Source: Clostridiales bacterium (GTDB taxonomy: Bacteria > Bacillota > Clostridia > Oscillospirales > Acutalibacteraceae). Taken from it: a stretch of 23,861 nucleotides of DNA. The notes beneath the pieces are model-generated. The model was given only the letters and a program-made list of their open reading frames with translations, was not told the origin of the DNA and ran no database searches. Shown here piece by piece: positions 1 through 6,741 of this stretch; positions within the stretch are counted from its first letter, which is position 1, and the number at the start of each line of letters is the position of its first letter. The DNA lies in the NCBI GenBank assembly GCA_019422525.1, contig JAHZDE010000021.1:1-23861 (forward strand), in the 5' to 3' direction. The position numbers were made by a program, and so were the translations under genes.

Positions 1-120
1 GTTCAAAGGGGCTTGGGGGCGCTGCCCTCAACAAGCAAGCGGAGAGGAAAATCACGGAGGGATTTTGCACTCTGCGGGTCGGTGTGTATTAACACCGGCA
101 TTGCTTGCCTCTTTTTACCC
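1..120. other. structured non-coding left edge with alternative hairpins
   Basis: I see no convincing gene here. Several inverted repeats are packed together. GCTTG (11-15) plus GGGC (17-20) can pair with GCCC (24-27) and CAAGC (32-36). AAAATC (48-53) pairs with GATTTT (61-66). CGGTGT (80-85) pairs with ACACCG (92-97). CAAGCAA (32-38) can instead pair with TTGCTTG (101-107), which is followed by CC, TC and a T-run (112-116). The first and last pairings exclude each other because both use 32-36. It could be the 3' part of a structured RNA, a terminator for a gene to the left, or a copy of a dispersed element. A short open frame crosses it but has no recognisable protein or RBS. Confidence 0.3.
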
Positions 121-131
121 GGAAATGAAAG

Positions 132-170
132 GAGCCAGTGAGGAAACAGTCAAATTTCACTCACCGGCTC
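132..170 (-). terminator. possible terminator of the XRE gene
   Basis: GAGCCAGTGAG (132-142) and CTCACCGGCTC (160-170) form an 11-bp inverted repeat with one mismatch and a 17-nt loop. It overlaps the stop codon of the minus-strand XRE gene (169-171). Read on the minus strand, the hairpin is followed by a pyrimidine-rich stretch but not by a clean U-run, so termination is plausible rather than certain. Confidence 0.35.
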
Positions 171-525
171 AATTCGTTTCAAATTTCTTGGATAGTTCTG
201 TTAGTTCTTTCGCAGTCTCCTGCATATGGTGCAAGAGGGTTTTACGCACTTCTGACGGACAGTTGTAATAAAGCATCTTCATCTGAGTAGCTCCCTCATC
301 TTCTGGAGAAACATCTGGATTGATCAGAGTGTCCAGGGAGATTGGAAGAACCTTTGCCAATGCCTTCAAAATCAAATAGGATGGATTTATTTTTCCTTTT
401 TCTATTTTTGCGATTTGCTTAATAGACACATGGCTCAGATCCGCAAGTTCTTGTTGTGTCAGGCCTTTTTCTTTTCGGGCTTCCCGCATTTTTTGCCCCA
501 AAGCGGTCAAATCATCAATCGGCAT
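169..525 (-). CDS. XRE-family HTH transcriptional regulator
   Basis: This is a 118-residue DNA-binding protein. Residues about 9-64 form a Cro/C1-type helix-turn-helix: an LGQKMREARKEKGLTQQELA start, then a recognition-helix segment around VSIKQIAKIEKGKINPS, then the LILKALAKVLPISLDTL helix typical of the family. The C-terminal half (residues 70-118) is acidic to basic and helical, and may serve dimerisation. The ATG at 523-525 is preceded on the minus strand by an AGGTGA RBS (532-537) at 6-nt spacing. It is the only minus-strand gene and is divergent from the sensory locus. A palindrome at 584-601 covers its likely -10, so autorepression is likely. Its target beyond its own promoter is unknown. 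The family call is secure; whether it controls the divergent operon is inference. Confidence 0.93.
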   Translation of the reverse strand: MPIDDLTALGQKMREARKEKGLTQQELADLSHVSIKQIAKIEKGKINPSYLILKALAKVLPISLDTLINPDVSPEDEGATQMKMLYYNCPSEVRKTLLHHMQETAKELTELSKKFETN

Positions 526-580
526 AATCGTTCACCTCATATATATTCTATCGTGCCGATTTACACAAAGGAATAACCTT

Positions 581-608
581 ATTATATCTGCTAACAGATA
601 TGATAATA
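581..608. promoter_or_regulatory. probable XRE operator and divergent promoter elements
   Basis: ATATCTG (584-590), spacer CTAA, then CAGATAT (595-601) is a perfect 7-bp inverted repeat of the size and spacing often bound by XRE dimers. On the minus strand, TATAAT (complement of 581-586) overlaps it and is the best -10 for the XRE gene. On the plus strand, TATGATAAT (600-608) resembles a -10. No good -35 hexamer is visible for either. Confidence 0.5.
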
Positions 609-635
609 TCGTTTTTTAAGAGAGACGGAGGCGTT

Positions 636-722
636 ATGCTTGAAATGTATGTTGGCAGTCTGTATAATAAAAATATATCGCAGATCCCGCAAAACTACCT
701 ATTACAGGTAGTGAAGGAGTAG
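636..722 (+). CDS. possible 28-residue small protein or leader ORF
   Basis: An ATG at 636 follows CGGAGG (626-631) and opens a 28-codon frame (MLEMYVGSLYNKNIS...) ending in TAG at 720-722. It has no hydrophobic segment and matches nothing I recognise. It may be a small protein, a leader peptide, the truncated start of a lost gene, or chance. The palindromic operator at 694-712 lies inside its last codons, so translation-linked transcription would run over a regulator-binding site. The support is only the RBS-start-stop arrangement. Confidence 0.25.
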   Translation: MLEMYVGSLYNKNISQIPQNYLLQVVKE

Positions 723-739
723 GAAATCTATGCTATACT
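694..739 (+). promoter_or_regulatory. activator-type promoter with LuxR/NarL-like operator (copy 1)
   Basis: ACTACCT-ATTAC-AGGTAGT (694-712) is a perfect 7-5-7 inverted repeat. Exactly 21 nt later comes an extended -10, TGC-TATACT (731-739). No -35 hexamer resembling TTGACA lies at the usual distance (711-716 is gtgaag). Counting from the -10, the repeat is centred near -43, the classic class II activator position. The same half-sites and spacing recur at 8847-8892. Transcription would begin near 746 and read into the solute-binding lipoprotein gene. Candidate binders are the LuxR-type protein at 2208 or the response regulator at 8160; the sequence cannot say which. Confidence 0.65.
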
Positions 740-822
740 AAAAGGCAATTACTTTTATTAAAAGAGTGAAGCATTTTTCACTATTTGTTTGTGCATTGAA
801 GAAAGGGAGGGATGATAGAGAT

Positions 823-2187
823 ATGAAAAGCAAAATCCTCATATTTTTATTGGTTGCAGTGCAGCTGTTTTGTGCGGGGTGTGCTGGTACAATGAAAAGA
901 GAAGAAATACCAACCACGGTTACGGTCTGGCATGTTTATGGAGGTCAGACGGATTCGCCGCTCAATGACCTCATCGACCAGTTCAACCAAACTGTGGGAA
1001 AAGAACAGCGAATCAATGTGCAGGTTACCTCAGTGTCCAACACCAATACCATTCACGAATTGGTGCTTGCAGCCGCCAATGGGGAGCCGGGAGCATCAGA
1101 TCTGCCGGATCTCTTCATTTCCTATCCAAAGACTGTGATGGCTCTGCCGGACGAGAGTATTCTTGTGGACTATCAGGATTATTTCAGTGATGAGGAATTG
1201 TCTGCTTTCCTTCCAGCCTTTGTGGAAGAAGGGATGGTAAATGATCGCCTGGTGATGTTGCCGGTGGCAAAATCCACAGAGATCATGTTTATTAACCAGA
1301 CTATTTTCGATCGTTTTTCCCAGGCTACTGGTGTGACGATAGAGGATCTGGACACATGGGAAGGGCTGTATAAGGCCGCAGAGATTTATGCAGAATGGAC
1401 GGATGGGCAGACGCCGGATATCCCGGGAGATGCCAAGTCTATGTTCGTTCATGACTATTACTTCAATTACTTTCAGGTAGGGGCTCAGTCTCTGGGTGAA
1501 GACTTCTTTCAGGGGGACGGTCTGGCTTTCGGACCCGCCTTCCAGACGGCATGGGAACCGTTGGCTCATGCCGCACTTCAGGGTGGCGTCTGGCTCAAGG
1601 GTGGATATGCTACCGAGTCAATCCGTACTGGTGACAGTATCGTAAGCGTAGCCTCATCTGCCAGCATCCTTTATTACAGCGATGTGGTGACCTATCCGGA
1701 CAATACCTCCGAAGATATTACGATTATCTCCCGGCCCTGTCCTGTATTTGAGAATGGAGAAAAACTGGTGATGCAGCGGGGAGCGGGTTTTTGTACTGTT
1801 CGTTCTACGCCGGAGAGGGAGCAGGCAGCAGTTACTTTTCTAAAATGGCTAATCGAACCGGAGCACAATGTGGAGTTCGTGACGCGAACGGGCTACATGC
1901 CGGTGACTCATGCAGCATTTGAAACAGAATTGCCAAAGGTTATCGATGGCTTGGAGAATGCCAAGTATGTCTCCCTCTATCAGGCTTATTTGGACACACA
2001 GGAACATTATAAGTTTTATGTACCGCCTCAGTTAGAAGCGTACCTGAGTCTTGAAACTATGCTGGAAGATCATGTGAGGGCACAATTGGCTCTGGGACGC
2101 CGGGAGTATTTAGATGCCGGTGAGAGCGGAGCGGAGCAGATTAGCGCAGAACGATTCAAAATTTTCCGTGAAATCATGGAGCGATAA
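823..2187 (+). CDS. extracellular solute-binding lipoprotein (family 1 type)
   Basis: This is a 454-residue lipoprotein: a short basic start, a hydrophobic segment and a lipobox ending at Cys-20 (FCAGC). The mature part opens with the TVTVWHVYGG strand followed by LNDLIDQFN, the usual N-terminal pattern of sugar/oligosaccharide-type (family 1) binding proteins. Later come a DLPDLFISYP-type cleft strand, MLPVAKSTEIMFINQTIF, and near the C-terminus AAVTFLKWLIEPEHNVEF and TGYMPVTHAA, all typical of the family. I chose ATG 823 (RBS GGGAGG upstream, somewhat wide spacing) over GTG 766 because it places the signal peptide at the N-terminus. No ABC permease or ATPase gene is in the window. The next gene is a membrane-bound LuxR regulator, so a ligand-presenting sensor role is plausible (inference). 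The ligand is unknown. Confidence 0.9.
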   Translation: MKSKILIFLLVAVQLFCAGCAGTMKREEIPTTVTVWHVYGGQTDSPLNDLIDQFNQTVGKEQRINVQVTSVSNTNTIHELVLAAANGEPGASDLPDLFISYPKTVMALPDESILVDYQDYFSDEELSAFLPAFVEEGMVNDRLVMLPVAKSTEIMFINQTIFDRFSQATGVTIEDLDTWEGLYKAAEIYAEWTDGQTPDIPGDAKSMFVHDYYFNYFQVGAQSLGEDFFQGDGLAFGPAFQTAWEPLAHAALQGGVWLKGGYATESIRTGDSIVSVASSASILYYSDVVTYPDNTSEDITIISRPCPVFENGEKLVMQRGAGFCTVRSTPEREQAAVTFLKWLIEPEHNVEFVTRTGYMPVTHAAFETELPKVIDGLENAKYVSLYQAYLDTQEHYKFYVPPQLEAYLSLETMLEDHVRAQLALGRREYLDAGESGAEQISAERFKIFREIMER

Positions 2188-2207
2188 TACAGAGAGGAGG
2201 AAATATC

Positions 2208-3800
2208 GTGCGCAACAGACTGAAAGAGCTTCGTGCGTTGAACGCTTTTGCGAAAAAGCAGAGTGTAGGGATGCAGCGAAAACTGATGCTCTACTGGGTG
2301 TCTATGATTCTGGTGGTATTTGCAGCGGTGCTCCTCTTACTGTCTATTGCGGGGGCGTTTTCCCGGGACGATGAGCAGCTTCACGAAGTGATGGAGCTTC
2401 ACCTAAACAGCACAAAGGATACTTTGGCTAATCACTTGGATCATCTGACAGCCCAGAGCCTGCATCTCTCCAAGGAACTTAGCCGGGAAATCGAAGTCGT
2501 GCTGGTGCAGGAGGGGATCTCCTTGCAGGAGGTCAATGACGACCCGGCGAAGCTGCTCAAGTTGCAGGAGGTCATGTATCCGCTGATCAGCACGACACTC
2601 CAAACAGCCGACTGCAATGGTGCCTATGCAATTTTGAATGCCACTACAAATACCGGTCTGGATGCAGCAGACTATTCCAGAAGCGGGATTCACCTGCGCT
2701 ATTCTAACCTGAGTGCCAGCAGTCCGGTTACTCCTACGGTAGTCTATTTTCGCGGTATTCCGGATATTGCCCGTCAGAAAGATTTGGAGCTACACAACCG
2801 TTGGAATCTGGAATTTGATATCAATCAGATTCCCGGATGCCGGGATCTGATGAATACCCCGCTGGCCCGGCCTGCCGAGCGCTATTTTTGGTGTCACCGG
2901 ATCAATCTGAAGGATACTTGGGAATCAGCCATGCTGCTGTGTGTTCCCATTGTGGGCAGTGACAGAGAGGTATATGGAGTATGTGGAGTGGAAATCAGTG
3001 CCTTGTATTTTCAATTTTCCTATCCTACCGTGAAGGGACAGTTCGGCTCTGCTGTTACTGTGCTGGCTCCGCTTAAAGACAGCCATTTTCTGGTGCAGGA
3101 AGGATTGGTGGGCAGTGCTAACGGCACCTATCTGGATGGCCAGGAGACTCTCGATATCCATCAGGGACGATATTATAACGAATACGACACAGGAACCGAA
3201 CGTTATATCGGTCTGCACCAAACTTTACCTGTCTCTAAAGGGGAAATAGAGGATACCGTTTGGGCCGTCGCCATCCTGATTCCCCAGGAGAGCTATACCG
3301 CCTACACAGCCGGTGTCCAGCAGACCTGGATCATTGCAGCTTTTGGATTGCTTCTGACATTATTGACTCTGTCCTTCTTTCTGGCGCGGAGATTTGTCCG
3401 CCCCATCACAGATAGTTTGAAACGGTTCCAGCAGGAGGAAATACTGGAACAGGGGATGTCCTCCGGTATCTTGGAGGTAGATGAGTTGGCAGAGTTCCTC
3501 AACGCTCGTGCACGAAGCCAGAGATTGGAGCAGGGAGAACTTCCACCCAACATTGCAGAGCTTTTTGACCAGTTTGTGGAACGCAAGGATCTTCTGACAG
3601 AGGCAGAGCGGAACATCCTTCGCTATTATATCGACGGACACGAGATTGCAGAAATACCAGATTTGGCCTATATCAGCATGAGTACGGTTCGCAAGCATAA
3701 CCGAAGCATCTATGAGAAGCTGGGAGTTTCTTCTCGAGATGAATTGATGCTTTATATCGATCTGCTCCGACGCTGCGGAAGGCTTCAGGAACTTTTCTAA
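2208..3800 (+). CDS. membrane-tethered LuxR-type transcriptional regulator with extracytoplasmic sensor domain
   Basis: This is a 530-residue protein with a GTG start after GAGGAGG (2194-2200). TM1 spans about residues 27-51 (LMLYWVSMILVVFAAVL...). A large outside domain of about 320 residues follows and resembles a Cache-type ligand sensor. TM2 spans about 374-397 (WIIAAFGLLLTLLTLSFFLA). A cytoplasmic linker leads to a LuxR/GerE helix-turn-helix at about 463-520 (LTEAERNILRYYIDGHEIAE, then YISMSTVRKHNRSIYEKLG). There is no kinase or receiver domain, so signal transfer to DNA binding must be within one protein or through a partner. It lies 20 nt after the binding-protein gene, so the two are very likely co-transcribed and may sense together. 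The HTH makes it a candidate binder of the ACTACCY inverted repeats. Fold and topology are firm; ligand and targets are inference. Confidence 0.87.
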   Translation: MRNRLKELRALNAFAKKQSVGMQRKLMLYWVSMILVVFAAVLLLLSIAGAFSRDDEQLHEVMELHLNSTKDTLANHLDHLTAQSLHLSKELSREIEVVLVQEGISLQEVNDDPAKLLKLQEVMYPLISTTLQTADCNGAYAILNATTNTGLDAADYSRSGIHLRYSNLSASSPVTPTVVYFRGIPDIARQKDLELHNRWNLEFDINQIPGCRDLMNTPLARPAERYFWCHRINLKDTWESAMLLCVPIVGSDREVYGVCGVEISALYFQFSYPTVKGQFGSAVTVLAPLKDSHFLVQEGLVGSANGTYLDGQETLDIHQGRYYNEYDTGTERYIGLHQTLPVSKGEIEDTVWAVAILIPQESYTAYTAGVQQTWIIAAFGLLLTLLTLSFFLARRFVRPITDSLKRFQQEEILEQGMSSGILEVDELAEFLNARARSQRLEQGELPPNIAELFDQFVERKDLLTEAERNILRYYIDGHEIAEIPDLAYISMSTVRKHNRSIYEKLGVSSRDELMLYIDLLRRCGRLQELF

Positions 3801-3817
3801 AATGATTTCTATATAGC

Positions 3818-3855
3818 AAAACGCACAAAACCGAAAGGATGGTTTTGTGCGTTTT
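3818..3855. terminator. strong bidirectional-looking terminator
   Basis: AAAACGCACAAAACC (3818-3832) and GGTTTTGTGCGTTTT (3841-3855) make a perfect 15-bp stem with an 8-nt loop. The stem has A-rich and T-rich ends, as in intrinsic terminators that work in both directions. It lies 17 nt after the LuxR-type gene and ends that operon. Confidence 0.88.
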
Positions 3856-3870
3856 CTCTATTATCCAATA

Positions 3871-3962
3871 GATACCTTTTAAAAAGAGGCGGGAAAAGTA
3901 TCCGGCAGACCATATACGCCAGCCTCTGTTACTGTTATAACAGAAGTATAGATGAGAGGAGG
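3871..3962 (+). promoter_or_regulatory. possible regulated promoter of the sensor-kinase cluster
   Basis: GATACCTTTT (3871-3880) can pair with AAAAGTATC (3894-3902) with one bulge. Further on, CTGTTATAACAG (3932-3943) is a perfect 12-bp palindrome. TATAAC (3936-3941) inside it is the best -10 candidate and would start transcription near 3948, just ahead of the GAGGAGG at 3956-3962. No clear -35 is visible. A repressor on the palindrome would cover the -10. The evidence is positional and compositional only. Confidence 0.35.
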
Positions 3963-3970
3963 TATGTGAT

Positions 3971-4324
3971 ATGTTCGATTTGTTGTGTAGTCATCTGGAA
4001 GATCAATCCACCCCTGAGTATTTCTGCTTTTCTATTCGTTGTGAGGTATGCGGTGAATTTTGGTACAGCAGCAGTATACCTTTTTCTAAAGTATCACAGG
4101 CGAAGGAGAATCGAGAGAAAAAGGAACTCTATGATGCCATTTACCAACGCGAGAAACAGCGGGCCAGACGAGCCGCAGGGCAAGAGGCCAGAGAGAGATT
4201 CAGCCAATGTCCCATTTGCCGACGTTTGGTCTGCGATTCCTGCTTCCTTATCTGCGATGAAATGGATCTGTGTCGGGAATGTGCTGGACGGATGAAAGAG
4301 TGTGGAGAGCCGGTGGCGCTATGA
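3971..4324 (+). CDS. small Cys-rich (putative zinc-binding) protein
   Basis: This is a 117-residue protein with a good RBS (GAGGAGG, 3956-3962). Cysteines are arranged as C24xxC27 near the N-terminus, then a charged helical stretch (about 42-76, rich in Lys, Arg and Glu), then a dense C-terminal cluster: C80xxC83, C88xxC91, C95, C101xxC104 and C111. This looks like a cross-braced two-zinc domain. There is no signal peptide or TM segment, so it should be cytoplasmic. The stop codon overlaps the next start as ATGA (4321-4324), indicating translational coupling to the 7TM sensor. I do not recognise the family. It could be an adaptor acting with the sensor proteins (inference). An overlapping frame at 3966 is a shadow. 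Confidence 0.72.
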   Translation: MFDLLCSHLEDQSTPEYFCFSIRCEVCGEFWYSSSIPFSKVSQAKENREKKELYDAIYQREKQRARRAAGQEARERFSQCPICRRLVCDSCFLICDEMDLCRECAGRMKECGEPVAL

Positions 4325-6741
4325 AACTTCGATGGCTTCTAATCCTTCTGCTGTGTTTGCTGGTTACAGGATGCAGTGCATCGACCTCCGGGAGCAGTTT
4401 GATTTCCGGAGCGGAGGGAACTGGCGTATATAGCGCAGTTCTCTCGCCTTTTCTTCCTGACTACTTACTTCAGACGCAGGAGGACACCCTCTATGCAGAG
4501 GTAAGCCGTGGCAACGTCGTGGCCTGCTTCGATGTGCAGGCTATCCCCGCCATAGAACGGGGTGTTGGACGATATTGGTATCCTCATGTTTCAACTGCTG
4601 TGGTACTGGCAGTGGATCGCACCCGGACGGATGCGGTCATTACCGGCTGGAATAGCCTTTGGAAGAGCCCAGATCCTGTCGCTATAAGCGGTACAACCGT
4701 GATTCGCAATATGCTGGCCTTGGGTGCACTGTCTTACGGACTGAATCCAGAAGAACCATCGAAGTGGGATGCCTTGGAGTTGTTGGAACATCTCAGTCAG
4801 AATGGGAAATTTAAGTTGGATGCACCGGATGCCCCTATTCTGCTTTGCCTGGACTACGAGGTTGCTGCGTGGAACCGAAATGGTGCCAATTATGAAATCA
4901 TCGTGCCGGTGGAAGGAACGCTGGCCTTTCGTATGGGACTGCTCTCTGATGTCCCTCTGACTTTGGAATCCGGACTGGATGAAGCTCTATTATCTGCGGG
5001 TTTACACTTGGCGGATGGAGAAAGCTTCCGGTATTTCCCGGAGGATTATCAGGCAGTCCGTCTGTTGAATGAGGATGATTACGACTGGTTTCTGGAACTT
5101 ACAGGAGACAGCAGTCGGGATTTGCGCAGGCAGGTACTCCATACCCGGCGCTACACCACAGCGGATCTCCGGGAACATATCTTATCTGCCCTGCTCATTG
5201 CCGTTGCCATCCTGTTGTGGAAGGGGACGGTATCCCACCGGATGATCCGCCGTGATGTTCGTTGGGTTGTCGACACCATGGGGTGGCTGATGGTGTGCTG
5301 GCTGATGCTTCGCCTGTTTAAGTATCAGCTGACATCGGAGGGGCTTCTGTGTCGGATGTGCTGGTATGGTTATTACATCTTTCAGCTGGCTTTGCCGATC
5401 ATTCTTTTGTATCTGACTGTTCTCTTGGATCATGAAGAGGGAGAAATACGATTACTGTACCCTCTATGGCCGCCATTGGCTTGCTATGCCTTTTCAGTTC
5501 TGCTGGTACTGACCAATGATTTCCATCAGCTGGTATTTCGATTCGACCCGGAAGGAAACTGGTCTCATGATTACTGCTACGGTCCGGGATATTGGATCGT
5601 GATGACTACATCCCTCCTGTTCCTGGCAGCCGCAGTATGGAAGCTGCTCCGCAGGGGACGACGAAACTCTTTCTGGATTGGAAGAATGTTACCTTTGTTG
5701 TTTTGTGCGGGGCTTCTGGCTTACATTGCTGCTTACATCAAGCGAGTGCCTCTGGCTTGGGAGAGTGACCTTACAGTCAACATCTGTGTACTGTCTGCCC
5801 TGTTTTTCGAGACGGCACTTTACGCAGGTTTGATTCCGGTCAATCTTCAATATCAGCGTTTGTTCACTGCTGCGCCCATTGGATTTACCCTGTTGGATGA
5901 GAATGGCCGCACCGTTTTATCCTCTAAAGGCGCGCCACCAGTTTCCCACTCCATCTGGAAACGGCTGCATATGGATATGGAACATCCTCTGCTGAGGGAC
6001 AACGATACCCAGCTTCATGCAGTCCCTATCCATGGTGGTATGGCGGTGTGGCAGGAAAACCTCTCTCAGATTAACCGGTTAAGGAGGGACATCCAGGATG
6101 TACAAACCCGTTTGAAAGCGGCCAATACGTTGCTGCGAGAAGAAGAAGAGGTAAAAAAACGATTGGTGGCCGTGGAAACAAACAAAAACCTGTTTGAACA
6201 GCTGGATCGTGATATGGAGCGCCGTATCCGAACACTGGAACATTTGATTGAGACTTTGCCAGGAACAGAACATCCTCATGAACGGACTGCCTGCATTACC
6301 CTTTGCCTATGCCATATCAAACGCAGATGCAACATGTTTTTCCTGGCCCGCCAGGGGGAAGGATTGTCTGGAGACGAACTGAGCATGTATTTAGACGAAC
6401 TGGCAGAACTGGCTCGCTATGCTGGGCTCCAAATGCTGATCCGCTGTGGACAAAGCGGTGTATTGGAGGTTCGCCGTGCAGCGCTCTGCTACGACTTTGC
6501 CTTTGAAACCATATCATGGGCGTTGCGGGAGAATGCCTCCCCTCTGTTGGGATATCTGGAATCAGAGGGTGCCCATCTGGTATTTCGTTTTCTTCCGGGC
6601 AGTGATCCCGGACAATGGAATTTCTCAGAGGAGCTGACGACGGCAGCAGATGCGTTGGGCGGACAGATTATCTGCAAGGACCTGGACGATGCCGTTGGGA
6701 TTTGTATGACAGTACCGTTGGGAGGTGATGTTCATGTCTGA
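4321..6741 (+). CDS. lipoprotein-type 7TM sensor with degenerate histidine-kinase-like C-terminus
   Basis: This is an 806-residue protein. Residues 1-18 are a lipoprotein signal ending LLVTGC, chosen as the start because ATG 4321 forms ATGA with the upstream stop. Residues about 20-280 are an outside domain that may be binding-protein-like. Seven TM segments follow at roughly 285-300, 317-336, 350-370, 384-404, 424-444, 456-475 and 485-508. The phrase LVLTNDFHQLVF matches the histidine-kinase N-terminal 7TM type. A short PAS-like stretch (FTLLDENGRTVL), a coiled coil (about 583-637) and a C-terminal domain of about 150 residues follow. That last domain sits where DHp/ATPase would be, but I see no H-box, N-box or G-boxes. 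Its 3' end overlaps the kinase gene by 8 nt. It probably senses and passes the signal to that kinase (inference). Confidence 0.8.
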   Translation: MKLRWLLILLLCLLVTGCSASTSGSSLISGAEGTGVYSAVLSPFLPDYLLQTQEDTLYAEVSRGNVVACFDVQAIPAIERGVGRYWYPHVSTAVVLAVDRTRTDAVITGWNSLWKSPDPVAISGTTVIRNMLALGALSYGLNPEEPSKWDALELLEHLSQNGKFKLDAPDAPILLCLDYEVAAWNRNGANYEIIVPVEGTLAFRMGLLSDVPLTLESGLDEALLSAGLHLADGESFRYFPEDYQAVRLLNEDDYDWFLELTGDSSRDLRRQVLHTRRYTTADLREHILSALLIAVAILLWKGTVSHRMIRRDVRWVVDTMGWLMVCWLMLRLFKYQLTSEGLLCRMCWYGYYIFQLALPIILLYLTVLLDHEEGEIRLLYPLWPPLACYAFSVLLVLTNDFHQLVFRFDPEGNWSHDYCYGPGYWIVMTTSLLFLAAAVWKLLRRGRRNSFWIGRMLPLLFCAGLLAYIAAYIKRVPLAWESDLTVNICVLSALFFETALYAGLIPVNLQYQRLFTAAPIGFTLLDENGRTVLSSKGAPPVSHSIWKRLHMDMEHPLLRDNDTQLHAVPIHGGMAVWQENLSQINRLRRDIQDVQTRLKAANTLLREEEEVKKRLVAVETNKNLFEQLDRDMERRIRTLEHLIETLPGTEHPHERTACITLCLCHIKRRCNMFFLARQGEGLSGDELSMYLDELAELARYAGLQMLIRCGQSGVLEVRRAALCYDFAFETISWALRENASPLLGYLESEGAHLVFRFLPGSDPGQWNFSEELTTAADALGGQIICKDLDDAVGICMTVPLGGDVHV

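Noticed and set aside
65..268. 67-codon open frame at the left edge
   Set aside because: It crosses the hairpin-rich region and the antisense of the XRE 3' end, and has no RBS or recognisable protein.
1096..1569. Long minus-strand frame (157 codons) inside the solute-binding protein gene
   Set aside because: It is antisense to a gene with clear family motifs and has no RBS or domain of its own; other antisense frames such as 8115-8684 and 20299-21096 were dropped for the same reason.
3966..4295. Alternative frame over the Cys-rich small gene
   Set aside because: The 3971 frame has the proper RBS spacing, ordered CxxC pairs and an ATGA junction with the next gene; the 3966 frame has none.
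4321..6741. Calling the 7TM sensor a functional histidine kinase
   Set aside because: No phosphoacceptor box, N-box or G-boxes could be found in its C-terminal part, in contrast to the gene at 6734.
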